Part shown: positions 26,013-34,888 of the stretch, in pieces
Layout of the letters: each line of letters begins with the position of its first letter
Position numbering within the stretch: the first letter of the stretch is position 1
Assembly (NCBI RefSeq): GCF_001486585.1
Contig: NZ_LN909045.1
Span: 791,368 to 855,367, forward strand
Direction of reading: 5' to 3'
Source: Paenibacillus senegalimassiliensis
GTDB taxonomy: Bacteria; Bacillota; Bacilli; Paenibacillales; Paenibacillaceae
Length of the DNA stretch: 64,000 nt
Notes under the pieces: model-generated
Told to the model about the DNA's origin: nothing
Seen by the model: the letters and a program-made list of their open reading frames with translations, nothing else
Database searches by the model: none
Made by a program: the position numbers and the translations under genes

Positions 26013-28379
26013 TTGGATGAGAAAATATTGAAAACAATGGAATATCGAAAAATTATAGATCAGTTAGTCCATTTTTCTCAAACGCCTATTGGCAAGCAAG
26101 CGGCGGAAGCCTTGCTTCCTATTAGCGATTTGGAGGATGTCAAGCGCATGCTTCAGGCTACTGATGAAGCGTTTAAGGCGGATCGTCTCAAGGGAGCGCC
26201 TAGCTTTGGCGGTATCGTAGATATTACACCCGCGGTCAAGCGAGCTCGAATTGCCGGAACGCTAAATCCGCATGAGTTGCTCGGCATCGCTACCACGCTT
26301 GAAGGGTCGCGTCGAATCAAGCGTTATATGGCAGCGATGCATGAGGAGCATGTGTTGGAGCTGTTAGTTACGCTTAGTGAGGCTCTTAGTGATCAGAAGG
26401 CTCTTGAGGAAGCCATCAAGCGTTGTATTGATGATAACGGAGAAGTCCAGGATTCGGCTAGCTCCGAGTTGTCGCAGATTCGCCGCGAGCTGCGCGGCGG
26501 AGAAGTGCGAATCAGAGAGAAGCTGGATGCGATGATTCGTTCCTCCAGTGTAGCAAAAATGTTGCAGGATCAATTGATTACCATTCGAGGTGACCGCTTT
26601 GTGATTCCGGTGAAGGCAGAGTACCGTTCTCATTTTGGCGGTATTGTGCATGATCAGTCCGGATCGGGAGCAACGTTGTTCATTGAGCCAGAATCGATTG
26701 TGGCGATGAACAACAAGTTGCGGGAGACGAGACTTAGAGAAGAACGCGAAATCGAAGTTATCCTGCAGAAGCTGACAGCGCTTGTGGGAGATCAGGCTGA
26801 GCTATTGCTGTATGATAGCGATGTGCTGGGACAGTTGGATTTTATATTTGCCAAAGCCAGATTGGCCCGGGAAATGAAGGGAACGCTGCCGCGGATGAAT
26901 GACCGTGGCTTCCTGAAGCTGAAGAAAGGGCGACATCCGCTGATTGCACCTGACAAGGTCGTACCGATTGACGTAGAGCTGGGGAACCAGTACACAACGA
27001 TCATTGTTACTGGGCCGAATACGGGCGGGAAAACAGTGACGCTCAAGACCATCGGCTTGCTTAGCTTGATGGCGATGTCCGGGCTGTTCGTTCCGGTAGA
27101 GGAAGGAAGCCAGCTTTGCGTATTTGATGCAATTTATGCAGATATCGGGGACGAGCAGAGTATTGAACAAAGTCTCAGTACCTTCTCCAGCCATATGAAG
27201 AATATCATCTCCATTCTATCCAGAATGACGCCCAAGAGCCTGGTGCTCCTGGATGAGCTTGGCGCAGGCACCGATCCTGCTGAGGGCTCGGCCCTGGCAG
27301 TAGCGATTCTGGAACATATTCATACGCTGGGCTCCCGGATGGTGGCAACGACCCACTATAGCGAATTGAAGGCATATGCTTATGAGCGGAAGGGTGTCGT
27401 TAACGCCAGTATGGAGTTTGATGTGGCTACCCTAAGCCCCACTTACCGTTTGCTAGTGGGGGTTCCTGGTCGAAGCAATGCCTTCGCGATTGCCGAGCGT
27501 CTGGGCCTGCCTGTCGAGATTCTCGACTACGCTAGGGGTGAAGTGGACGAAGAGGATATGCGGGTAGAGAATATGATTGCTTCTCTGGAGCAGAATCGCC
27601 TGGGGGCGGAGCAGGAAAGAGAGACGGCTGAGCAACTGCGGCGGGATCTGGAAGCTCTGCGCAGCCGCCACACCGCTGAGCTGGAGAAGCTGGAACAGCA
27701 GCGGGATAAGCGCCTTGAGAAGGCAGAAGACGAGGCGGCTTCCATCATCGCCAAGGCGCGTCAGGAAGCTGAGAAGATTATTACAGAACTGCGCCGCTTG
27801 GCTCAAGAGGAAGGAGCGGCGGTCAAGGAGCATAAGCTGATTGCTGCTCGCAAGCAACTGGACGATGCCGAGCCACAGAAGCGGAAGAAAACAGCAGTGG
27901 CACGAAAAGCGGACAAGGCGCCTCGGCAAATCGAGGCGGGTGACGAGGTAATGGTGTACAGCCTCAACCAGAAGGGGCATGTTGTGGAACTGTCTGGCAG
28001 CAAGGAAGCGGTGGTCCAACTGGGCATTATGAAAATGAAGGTCAGCGTGGACGATATGGAGCTGATCTCGGCCGCAGCGGCGCCCAAGCCGGCACAACGT
28101 AATGTGACCAATCTTAAGCGTACGCGGGATGATCAGGTGCGGAGCGAACTCGACCTGCGTGGCTCCAATCTGGAAGAGGCACTGATCGAGGTTGACCGTT
28201 TTATTGATGAAGCGTACCTTGGCAACCTGGGCCAAATTTATATTATCCACGGGAAAGGAACGGGCGTTCTTCGAACGGGGATATCTGATTATTTGCGCAA
28301 GCACAAGCATATCAAGAGCTATCGCCTGGGCAACTATGGAGAGGGCGGAGCCGGAGTAACTGTAGCAGAATTGAAGTAA
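26013..28379 (+). CDS. mutS2: MutS2 endonuclease / ribosome-rescue ATPase
   Basis: The 788-residue protein starts at TTG, about 12 bases after GAGGGGAG; the nearby ATG at 26017 is out of frame. It has the MutS core and clamp domains, the ABC ATPase with Walker A (GPNTGGKT, 334-341) and Walker B (LVLLDELGAGTDPAEGSA), a long coiled coil (about 515-620), a KOW-like segment and a C-terminal Smr nuclease domain (DLRGSNLEEAL, IIHGKGTGVLR). It lacks the mismatch-binding N-terminal domain of MutS1. MutS2 suppresses recombination in some species and, in Bacillus, splits collided ribosomes. Downstream DUF350 synteny agrees with Bacillus mutSB-yshE. Confidence 0.96.
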   Translation: MDEKILKTMEYRKIIDQLVHFSQTPIGKQAAEALLPISDLEDVKRMLQATDEAFKADRLKGAPSFGGIVDITPAVKRARIAGTLNPHELLGIATTLEGSRRIKRYMAAMHEEHVLELLVTLSEALSDQKALEEAIKRCIDDNGEVQDSASSELSQIRRELRGGEVRIREKLDAMIRSSSVAKMLQDQLITIRGDRFVIPVKAEYRSHFGGIVHDQSGSGATLFIEPESIVAMNNKLRETRLREEREIEVILQKLTALVGDQAELLLYDSDVLGQLDFIFAKARLAREMKGTLPRMNDRGFLKLKKGRHPLIAPDKVVPIDVELGNQYTTIIVTGPNTGGKTVTLKTIGLLSLMAMSGLFVPVEEGSQLCVFDAIYADIGDEQSIEQSLSTFSSHMKNIISILSRMTPKSLVLLDELGAGTDPAEGSALAVAILEHIHTLGSRMVATTHYSELKAYAYERKGVVNASMEFDVATLSPTYRLLVGVPGRSNAFAIAERLGLPVEILDYARGEVDEEDMRVENMIASLEQNRLGAEQERETAEQLRRDLEALRSRHTAELEKLEQQRDKRLEKAEDEAASIIAKARQEAEKIITELRRLAQEEGAAVKEHKLIAARKQLDDAEPQKRKKTAVARKADKAPRQIEAGDEVMVYSLNQKGHVVELSGSKEAVVQLGIMKMKVSVDDMELISAAAAPKPAQRNVTNLKRTRDDQVRSELDLRGSNLEEALIEVDRFIDEAYLGNLGQIYIIHGKGTGVLRTGISDYLRKHKHIKSYRLGNYGEGGAGVTVAELK

Positions 28380-28407
28380 AGCACGGAAGCAAGAATGGAG
28401 GACGGGC

Positions 28408-28824
28408 TTGAAACATAACATTGATCCGTTGTTGGAGCAGCCGCTGGGACTTATGCTCGGTTACTTTTCCGTAGCGGTGCTGGAATTGATCGTTTTTCTT
28501 TCCTGTTTTGAATTGCTAGCGAGGTATCGTTGCTGGCAGGAAATCAAACGCGGTAATATGGCAGCATCGCTGGCAACCGGAGGCAAGATATTCGGGTTGT
28601 CCAACATTATTCGCTATGCGGCGGATCATCCTTCCATTTATGATTTTATGATCTGGTCCTCCGTTGGAGCCGGACTGTTGCTGGCAGCTTATGTGCTATT
28701 TGAATTTTTGACGCCGGTATTCCGAATCGACGAAGAAATTGCAAATGGAAATACCAGCGTTGGTTTTATAGCGTTGGCAGTCTCCGTTTCGGTCTCTTTT
28801 CTGATTGGGGCTTGGGTGGTTTAG
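28408..28824 (+). CDS. DUF350 membrane protein (YshE-like)
   Basis: A 138-residue integral membrane protein with four helices, starting at TTG after TGGAGGACGGG. The family signature includes GNMAASLATGGKIFGLSNIIR in the first half and NTSVGFIALAVSVSV in the second, the two internal repeats of DUF350. The same family (YshE) follows mutS2 in Bacillus subtilis, so synteny supports the call. The biochemical role is unknown; other DUF350 proteins appear in membrane stress or spermidine-linked operons. It is likely in one operon with mutS2. Confidence 0.88.
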   Translation: MKHNIDPLLEQPLGLMLGYFSVAVLELIVFLSCFELLARYRCWQEIKRGNMAASLATGGKIFGLSNIIRYAADHPSIYDFMIWSSVGAGLLLAAYVLFEFLTPVFRIDEEIANGNTSVGFIALAVSVSVSFLIGAWVV

Positions 28825-28849
28825 GTTAGATTCGAGGAGGCAGCGCAGG

Positions 28850-28930
28850 ATGAAAAATCTCATAAGAGTATTATTTATCGCCGCCGTGCTGTTTTTGGCC
28901 GCAGGAATTATTTTTTTGACGAAGGGATGA
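28850..28930 (+). CDS. 26-residue membrane microprotein
   Basis: A very short frame (MKNLIRVLFIAAVLFL then AAGIIFLTKG) begins five to ten bases after GAGGAGG-type purines. It encodes a single hydrophobic helix flanked by basic ends. Its stop codon overlaps the next gene's ATG as ATGA, which indicates translational coupling. Such single-helix microproteins are often missed. It may assist the DUF350 membrane protein just upstream or only tune translation of the next gene. No family is recognised. Confidence 0.7.
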   Translation: MKNLIRVLFIAAVLFLAAGIIFLTKG

Positions 28931-29523
28931 GCATTGAGATGGAAACGACAATTTGCCCATGGTGCCAAACGGAAATCGTCTGGGACGAAGAGCTTGGTCC
29001 GGAGGAAGAGTGTCCGCATTGCCATAACGAGCTTAAGGGCTATCGGACGCTGAGCATTACCCTTGGGGAGGATAACGACTTTGAGGACGAGGCGGAGGAC
29101 CATCCCTTCAATGACCGGAAGCATCAGCATGATGAAGAGGATCAGGACGACGACAACGCCTATTGGGATGACGAAGAGGAGACTTCCCAGGTTGGCGGGA
29201 TACATCGGCTGGGCGCATTGGCGGCTGCCGGAGGCGATTTGCTGAAATATGAATCTGGTGTGGAAAAGCTGCTTGATGGTCAAGAGGAAGTGCCTGAATG
29301 TCCACATTGCCGTGAGTATATGCTATATGCCGGCAAGCAACCATTAACGGCGGAGCATGGGTTTGGGGTCGTGCAGCCTGCCGGTCTTAAGGGGCCATTA
29401 CTGCCGGACTCTGCTGAGCTTAACGTGTATGTATGCACAGCCTGCTTCCATGTTAGCCGTTTTCTAACGGAGGAAGCCCGTCTTTCCCTCATGCGTGTGA
29501 TTAGTGGAGAAGAAGAAAGCTGA
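28927..29523 (+). CDS. Double zinc-ribbon protein with acidic linker, function unknown
   Basis: A soluble protein of 198 residues (or 194 if it starts at the ATG at 28939, which has better ribosome-site spacing). The N-terminal ribbon is CPWCQTE with CPHCHNE. A strongly acidic linker (about 47-88, many Asp and Glu with His) follows. The second ribbon is CPHCREYM, paired with CTACFHVSRF near the C-terminus. Two CxxC pairs in each ribbon can bind zinc. It overlaps the microprotein stop by four bases. A link to protein binding is likely, but no named family is recognised. Confidence 0.82.
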   Translation: MSIEMETTICPWCQTEIVWDEELGPEEECPHCHNELKGYRTLSITLGEDNDFEDEAEDHPFNDRKHQHDEEDQDDDNAYWDDEEETSQVGGIHRLGALAAAGGDLLKYESGVEKLLDGQEEVPECPHCREYMLYAGKQPLTAEHGFGVVQPAGLKGPLLPDSAELNVYVCTACFHVSRFLTEEARLSLMRVISGEEES

Positions 29524-29564
29524 TTTTGCAGCTACTTCCCAAACTGGTTAATTTTTATAATATT

Positions 29565-29599
29565 AAGAAGCCCTGTCCAAATAAGGACAGGGCTTCTTT
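29565..29599. terminator. Bidirectional terminator between the zinc-ribbon gene and the FAD oxidoreductase gene
   Basis: AAGAAGCCCTGTCC and GGACAGGGCTTCTTT pair perfectly, with T-rich tails on both strands. Confidence 0.92.
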
Positions 29600-29609
29600 A
29601 GTGGTACGT

Positions 29610-30836
29610 CTATTTCGGATTTGGCCGGGTAGTTCGTGTCAGTGAGAACATAGCCATATCCTTGCGCGGCGTCCCGGTAAGGGTGTCGACGATCATTTCG
29701 GCGGCAATCGTGTTGCAGACCGTTCCATTCCCCCCGTAACCTTCCAGGAAATAAACACCGGGAAAATCAGGATGAGGTCCAATGTAAGGCAAGCCGTCCC
29801 GAGTTTCTCCAAAAACCGCTCCCCAAGCATACTCGCAGCTTAAAGATTGATATTCGGGAAAAAGACGATGAAGTTCCTCCAGCAGCATTTTACTCTGATG
29901 AATTTCCCGGCCTTCTTGCAGCCCATCCGGTGGCAGGGGTTCGTCGAGGCCTCCGGCGATAATTCGTCCGTCCCGAGTCGTACGCATGTAAAGATACGGC
30001 CTTGCCGTCTCCCAAATCAGACTATTCTCATACCAAATCTGCTCTTTGTTTACCTGCTCGGTAACAATGGCATAGCTCGCGGTTAAGGTGGCTCCGCTCT
30101 CTTTCTTGAACTGCTGGGTTTCATAACCGGTGGCCCAAATGACATGCTTGGCAGAAACGCTGCCTTCCCCGCAGTGCCAGCGGATTCGACCGCCATCAGC
30201 TTGCTCGTGCCCGTGGACCGGACTATGCTCGAACACTCGGACACCTTGCTCTTTGACCCGGCAGAGGATGCCGTGAATAAAGGCGAAGGGGTTTAATTCG
30301 GCATCTCCCGGGGTATAGATTGCTCCAGGGTATTGGAACGGAAATTTTTCGTTAATGGTCTCAGGTGTCCACCACTCGGCCGGGAAGCCAAACCGCTGTA
30401 AGGTTTCAAATTCCTCCTTAAGCTTCTGCGCATCCTGCTCCGAACTGGCCAAATAAACGCTGCTTCGTTCCGTCAGCCGCTCGGCTTCCTTGAGTTCAGC
30501 GCTGATCTGCTTTAAGGTCTCCAGGGCTTGTTGACTTAGGCGGTAAAAATGGACTGCTGGCTCTTCTCCAAAAGTGTTGATGCATGAGGTTAATGTTTTA
30601 TCGCTGGCATATTGCAGCAGTCCTGTGCTGGCCAGAGAACTGCCACCCGCGATTTGGCCGCGCTCGACCAATATGGTATCCACGCCTTGCTCAGCCAGCA
30701 GGTGGGCTGATAGCGCGCCTCCAATACCGCCGCCTACGATCAAGACTTCACACTTCAACTCTTCTGTAAGCGTGGGGTATTGAGGGACGGGCGGCATTTC
30801 TGACGGCCAGTAATAGTGCCCCGTGTGCAGTTTCAT
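29610..30836 (-). CDS. FAD-dependent oxidoreductase, DAO/glycine oxidase family
   Basis: A soluble 408-residue flavoprotein. The N-terminal dinucleotide fold is VLIVGGGIGGALSAHLLAEQ with the ribose-binding acidic residue in DTILVERG, followed by the SSLASTGLLQY segment. The C-terminus has the FAD-binding YIGPHPDFPGVYFLEGYGGNGT. It belongs to the D-amino acid oxidase fold and is often annotated as a YgaF/OrdL- or GlpO-like oxidase in bacilli. The substrate cannot be read from the sequence; amines, proline or sarcosine derivatives are possible. AAAGGAGAAG precedes the ATG on the minus strand. Confidence 0.85.
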   Translation of the reverse strand: MKLHTGHYYWPSEMPPVPQYPTLTEELKCEVLIVGGGIGGALSAHLLAEQGVDTILVERGQIAGGSSLASTGLLQYASDKTLTSCINTFGEEPAVHFYRLSQQALETLKQISAELKEAERLTERSSVYLASSEQDAQKLKEEFETLQRFGFPAEWWTPETINEKFPFQYPGAIYTPGDAELNPFAFIHGILCRVKEQGVRVFEHSPVHGHEQADGGRIRWHCGEGSVSAKHVIWATGYETQQFKKESGATLTASYAIVTEQVNKEQIWYENSLIWETARPYLYMRTTRDGRIIAGGLDEPLPPDGLQEGREIHQSKMLLEELHRLFPEYQSLSCEYAWGAVFGETRDGLPYIGPHPDFPGVYFLEGYGGNGTVCNTIAAEMIVDTLTGTPRKDMAMFSLTRTTRPNPK

Positions 30837-31045
30837 AAAATAGCCGCTTCTCCTTTCATCCGGGAAAATGGGATTGTCTAATTATACCCATTCGTCGGAC
30901 ATTTCAAATCCACGTTTCTAAAAGCTAACCTGGCATGGCTTGTTTTTCTAGTCAGATATCATAAATTCATGTAATATAAGTATTAAATTGTTCCGATGGC
31001 TACTGGATAACCCGGGGCGTCGGAAGCATCGCTGGAGGATGAGGA

Positions 31046-31546
31046 ATGAAACAACTAAGCGAATTGAAGCTCAAACTGCTGGACCTCCTCAAAGAGGATG
31101 CCCGCCGTGATGCGAACTTATTGGCAACGCTTGTGGGCGTTTCGACGGAAGAAGTGGCGGAAGCGATCAAGGAACTGGAAGATGACCATATCATCGTTAA
31201 ATATGCGACAGTCATTAACCCGAGCAAGCTGGATGACGACAAGGTTACGGCGTTGATTGAAGTGCAAATTACCCCGGAGCGGGGACGTGGTTTCGAGGCC
31301 ATTGCTGAACGAATTTATCTGTTCCCTCAAGTGAAATCTGTATATTTGATGTCCGGGGCTTATGATTTACTTGTCGAGGTAGAAGGCCAGAATTTGAAGG
31401 AAGTCGCAAGTTTTGTTTCTGACAAACTGTCGACTTTAGAGTCTGTTTTGTCAACAAAAACGCATTTTATCTTAAAAAAATATAAGCAGGACGGCATTAT
31501 CTTTGAGGACCCGGAAGAAGATCGCCGCTTGCTGATTTCTCCGTAA
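31046..31546 (+). CDS. alaR: Lrp/AsnC-family regulator, AlaR-like
   Basis: A 166-residue regulator with an N-terminal winged helix (LLDLLKEDARRDANLLATLVG, then VSTEEVAEAIKELEDD) and a C-terminal RAM ligand-binding domain (VTALIEVQITPERGRGFEAIAE, VYLMSGAYDLLVEVEG). GGAGGATG precedes ATG. It lies 13 bases before an aminotransferase gene, the arrangement of alaR-alaT (yugG-yugH) in Bacillus subtilis. Lrp-type proteins act as octamers that sense an amino acid, so control of the downstream gene by alanine is likely. The intergenic region before it (30837-31045) shows no clear promoter. Confidence 0.85.
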   Translation: MKQLSELKLKLLDLLKEDARRDANLLATLVGVSTEEVAEAIKELEDDHIIVKYATVINPSKLDDDKVTALIEVQITPERGRGFEAIAERIYLFPQVKSVYLMSGAYDLLVEVEGQNLKEVASFVSDKLSTLESVLSTKTHFILKKYKQDGIIFEDPEEDRRLLISP

Positions 31547-31559
31547 AGGAAGTAATGAG

Positions 31560-32768
31560 ATGAGCATTCAATCACAAGGTGCCGAGCAGTCTGGGAAAAC
31601 GATGTCATCCTATTTGGCTCCACTGGTCAGAGAGATTCAGCCTTCGGGCATTCGCCGTTTTTTTGATCTGGTCAGCGGAAGCAAGGATATTATTACACTT
31701 GGTGTGGGCGAACCTGATTTTATTACGCCGTGGCATGTACGGGAGGCTTGTGTATATTCTCTGGAGCGTGGTTACACGAGTTATACGTCCAATGCCGGGA
31801 CGCCTGAGCTACGCGAGGCTATCGCCGAATATTTGTACACGAGCTATAACGTGAAGTACAACCCTAAGGATGAAGTTCTGGTTACCGTGGGAGGTAGCGA
31901 AGCCATTGATTTGGCCTTGCGTGCCTTAATCGAGCCTGGTGATGAAATTCTGGTCCCCGTGCCTTGCTATATTTCATATTCGCCGATCGCTTCCATTGGT
32001 GGAGGGATACCCGTCGAAGTTGAGACGTATGCCCGCCACGAATTCAAGCTGCAAGCTGAGGATTTGCGGGCCAAAATTACACCCAAATCAAAGGTACTTA
32101 TCTTGAACTATCCGAGTAATCCAACGGGTGGCATTATGACTTACGAGGATTGGCTACCCATCGCCAAACTGGTAGAAGAGCATGACTTGATCGTCATTTC
32201 AGATGAAATTTATTCGGAATTGACGTATGGGCAAAAGCATGTAAGCTTCGCTTCAATTCCGGGTATGCAAGACCGGACCATTCTGGTTAATGGCTTCTCC
32301 AAAGCATTCGCCATGACGGGCTGGCGTATGGGCTATGCTTGCGGGCACCCGGATTTGATCTATGCCATGCTTAAGATTCACCAGTATACCGTGATGTGTG
32401 CCCCCGTGATGGGTCAAGTAGCTGCTCTCGAAGCATTGAAGAACGGGCTGGAGGAGAAGGACCAAATGATCGAATCCTATAACCAGCGGCGGCGTTTGGT
32501 TGTCCAGGGATTACGGGACATCGGTCTGGAATGTCATGAACCGCAAGGAGCGTTCTATGCTTTTCCTAGTATTGAATCGACGGGTCTCGGTTCGGAAGAA
32601 TTTGCCCAGCGCTTATTGCTTGAAGCTAAAGTAGCGGCGGTACCAGGTAATGTGTTTGGGGCTGGTGGAGAAGGGTTCTTGCGTTGCTCTTATGCAACCG
32701 GGGTCAATCAACTAAGCGAAGCCTTGCATCGCATGGGTGAGTTTGTTCACCGCCTAAAGCAGGGGTAG
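31560..32768 (+). CDS. alaT: Class I/II aminotransferase, AlaT-like
   Basis: A 402-residue PLP enzyme. Recognisable features are GVGEPDFITPWHV, the Asn in NYPSNPTGG that holds the cofactor ring, SDEIYSELTYG, and the Schiff-base Lys K248 in NGFSKAFAMTGWRMGYA. The C-terminal RCSYATG Arg binds the substrate carboxylate. Its neighbour AlaR makes alanine-pyruvate transamination the most likely role, though Bacillus PatA/AspC-like enzymes share the motifs. It is co-transcribed with alaR. No strong terminator is seen after it before the next promoter. Confidence 0.88.
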   Translation: MSIQSQGAEQSGKTMSSYLAPLVREIQPSGIRRFFDLVSGSKDIITLGVGEPDFITPWHVREACVYSLERGYTSYTSNAGTPELREAIAEYLYTSYNVKYNPKDEVLVTVGGSEAIDLALRALIEPGDEILVPVPCYISYSPIASIGGGIPVEVETYARHEFKLQAEDLRAKITPKSKVLILNYPSNPTGGIMTYEDWLPIAKLVEEHDLIVISDEIYSELTYGQKHVSFASIPGMQDRTILVNGFSKAFAMTGWRMGYACGHPDLIYAMLKIHQYTVMCAPVMGQVAALEALKNGLEEKDQMIESYNQRRRLVVQGLRDIGLECHEPQGAFYAFPSIESTGLGSEEFAQRLLLEAKVAAVPGNVFGAGGEGFLRCSYATGVNQLSEALHRMGEFVHRLKQG

Positions 32769-32821
32769 AAGAAATGAATCGCCGGGAAATGGGGCTTATT
32801 AACAATTCTTTCATTTTCTAA

Positions 32822-32851
32822 TTGATCAATCATTGATTACCATGGTATAAT
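32822..32851 (+). promoter_or_regulatory. Promoter of the Spo0E-like gene
   Basis: TTGATC and TATAAT are 18 bases apart, about 40 bases before the start codon. Confidence 0.65.
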
Positions 32852-32893
32852 TCGATTTTGGAAGAAGCTTAAGTTTCTCAGGGAGGGATTTCT

Positions 32894-33157
32894 TTGCGCT
32901 GTGGTGGATACAACCTGCCATTCAATAACTTTTTAATTGCTGAAGGACATGATACGAATCCATGGATGGACGGACCGGACGGGTCGAATTCACCACATGC
33001 TGTTACGTTAGAGGATGAAATTTATCTGCTGCGCAGTAAGATGGAGAAGCTGTTTCTGGAGGAGAAGTCCTTCACCTCGGATATTGTGGTAGAGATCAGC
33101 AGCTTGTTGGATCTGAAAATAAATGAGTTTATGAGAATATCCCACAAGAGTAGATAA
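32894..33157 (+). CDS. Spo0E-like aspartyl-phosphate phosphatase
   Basis: A small protein of 87 residues starting at TTG after GGGAGGGA. The core is a pair of helices, LEDEIYLLRSKMEKLFLEEKS then VVEISSLLDLKINEF, containing the SxxLD signature that Spo0E-family proteins use to dephosphorylate Spo0A. The N-terminal 40 residues are unlike Bacillus Spo0E. Its likely job is to delay sporulation by removing phosphate from Spo0A. It has its own promoter and terminator. Confidence 0.85.
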   Translation: MRCGGYNLPFNNFLIAEGHDTNPWMDGPDGSNSPHAVTLEDEIYLLRSKMEKLFLEEKSFTSDIVVEISSLLDLKINEFMRISHKSR

Positions 33158-33180
33158 TGATAACTATATATGGATTCACT

Positions 33181-33213
33181 GAATAAGGAGACCGTGAACC
33201 GGTCTCCTTATTC
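33181..33213. terminator. Terminator of the Spo0E-like gene
   Basis: GAATAAGGAGACCG and CGGTCTCCTTATTC pair perfectly over 14 bases with a five-base loop. Confidence 0.88.
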
Positions 33214-33310
33214 ATATGATGCAGCCGATTGTTGGGGGAAGTCTCTTATCCAGCGGGACTTGGTTTTATGATAAAATGGAACGGTAGGATGCAAATAGGA
33301 GGAATCTCAA

Positions 33311-33883
33311 ATGGCTATTTATACACGTACCGGTGATCAGGGTCAAACTTCGGTCATTGGAGGTAGAGTTGATAAAGATGATGCACAGGTAGAGGCTTAC
33401 GGCTCAATAGATGAGTTGAATTGCTTCGTAGGTCAGGCCTGCAGTCTGATCCATGAAGAACCGTTTATCAATCTGCGAGAAGAGCTACTGCAAATTCAAC
33501 AGGAATTGTTCGATTGCGGTTCAGATCTTGCCTTCGTGAAATTGTCGGATAGCCGGCGCTACAAGATGACAGGGGAGCCCATCCAACGTCTGGAGACCTG
33601 GATTGACCAGCATCAGGCAGAGAACCCCTCACTGGAGAAGTTTATTATCCCTGGAGGAACACAGCTTGCATCCGCATTACATGTATGCCGGACCGTATGC
33701 CGCCGGGCGGAACGCCGGGCTATTACGCTGAGCCACAGCAAGGAACTTAACCAGGAGGCGCTCAAATATTTGAACCGCCTGTCCGATTATTTCTTTGCCG
33801 CTGCTCGTACGGCGAATCGCCTTGCTGAGGTGGCGGATGTTGAATATTTGCGGAGCCGGAAGGTGTTTGGCAATAAATCATGA
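33311..33883 (+). CDS. Cob(I)alamin adenosyltransferase, PduO type
   Basis: A 190-residue trimeric enzyme that moves adenosyl from ATP to cob(I)alamin to make coenzyme B12. Features are the ATP-binding N-terminus IYTRTGDQGQTSVIGG, the EAYGSIDELNCFVG helix, the FIIPGGTQLASALHVCRTVCRRAERR segment and the closing LNRLSDYFFAAARTANR. AGGAGG precedes ATG. It overlaps the next gene by four bases (ATGA). Lone copies of this gene normally serve B12 salvage or B12-dependent enzymes elsewhere. Confidence 0.95.
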   Translation: MAIYTRTGDQGQTSVIGGRVDKDDAQVEAYGSIDELNCFVGQACSLIHEEPFINLREELLQIQQELFDCGSDLAFVKLSDSRRYKMTGEPIQRLETWIDQHQAENPSLEKFIIPGGTQLASALHVCRTVCRRAERRAITLSHSKELNQEALKYLNRLSDYFFAAARTANRLAEVADVEYLRSRKVFGNKS

Positions 33884-34857
33884 GTGAATATTATGATCCG
33901 ATCACTTACCTGGTGACCGAGGCTGAGCAGGGGTGGACGGTCAAGAGCGTGCTGCAGAGGCGGCTTGGGGTATCCCGCAAGCTGATGTCTCGTATTAAAT
34001 TGACGGAGCGCGGAGTTGAGTTGAACGGAGAACGAGTGTTCATCAGTGTGACAGTCAAGGCTGGTGATATGGTGAGTGTATCGCTGGAGAAGGAAAGCTC
34101 CGATGATATTCTCCCAGAGCCAATTCCGTTTGATATCGCCTATGAGGATGAAGCTTTGCTGGTTGTTAATAAAGCTTCCGGAATCATTGTCCATCCGACC
34201 CATGGCCATTATACAGGCACGCTGGCTAACGGGGTGGTGCATTACTGGCAGGAGAAAGGTGAACAATTTCGCTTTCGGCCAGTACATCGGCTGGACCAAG
34301 AAACGAGTGGACTGATTGCTATCGCCAAAAATGCCTATGTGCATCAGCACATTTCCGAGCAGATGATTGCAGGCAAGGTGATCAAGAAATACACAGCTTT
34401 GGTGCATGGCTGCCCGTCATCGGTTGAGGGCACGCTTGATGGTCCGATTGACCGCGATCCCGCCGAGCCTCACCGCCGAATCGTAACACCATCGGGCTAT
34501 CCGGCGTTAACCTTCTACCAGGTTGCTGAATGTTTTGGAGAAGGGGCGCGCGTAGAGTTGCGTTTGGGTACAGGCCGAACTCACCAGATTCGTGTGCATA
34601 TGACGGAGTTGGGTCACCCGCTTATTGGGGACAAGCTCTATAATCTTCCCCAGAAGCAGGAGTTGGATCATGCGGATAGTCCCGTGATACAGCCTCCTCA
34701 AGTATGGAATGAGGCGATAGGCAGACATGCTCTGCATGCTTCAGAACTGGGCTTTCGCCATCCCTTAACGGGGGAAGACCTGCTGTTTCAAGTAGAGCTA
34801 CCCGAGGATATGCAGCGTTTGCAGCAACTGATGAGGGCGGGAAGACACGTCACCTAA
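33880..34857 (+). CDS. RluA-family pseudouridine synthase
   Basis: A 325-residue RNA modification enzyme with an N-terminal S4-like RNA-binding domain (KSVLQRRLGVSRKLMSRIK, about 18-70) and the catalytic domain. The active-site Asp lies in the family motif RPVHRLDQETSGLIAIAK. Other conserved parts are VNKASGIIVHPTHGH and GRTHQIRVHM. It pseudouridylates 23S rRNA or tRNA; the exact site cannot be deduced. It is coupled to the adenosyltransferase through an ATGA overlap, without an evident functional link. Confidence 0.94.
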   Translation: MSEYYDPITYLVTEAEQGWTVKSVLQRRLGVSRKLMSRIKLTERGVELNGERVFISVTVKAGDMVSVSLEKESSDDILPEPIPFDIAYEDEALLVVNKASGIIVHPTHGHYTGTLANGVVHYWQEKGEQFRFRPVHRLDQETSGLIAIAKNAYVHQHISEQMIAGKVIKKYTALVHGCPSSVEGTLDGPIDRDPAEPHRRIVTPSGYPALTFYQVAECFGEGARVELRLGTGRTHQIRVHMTELGHPLIGDKLYNLPQKQELDHADSPVIQPPQVWNEAIGRHALHASELGFRHPLTGEDLLFQVELPEDMQRLQQLMRAGRHVT

Positions 34858-34888
34858 TGAATCCATATCAAACCAGGAGGATGACTGA

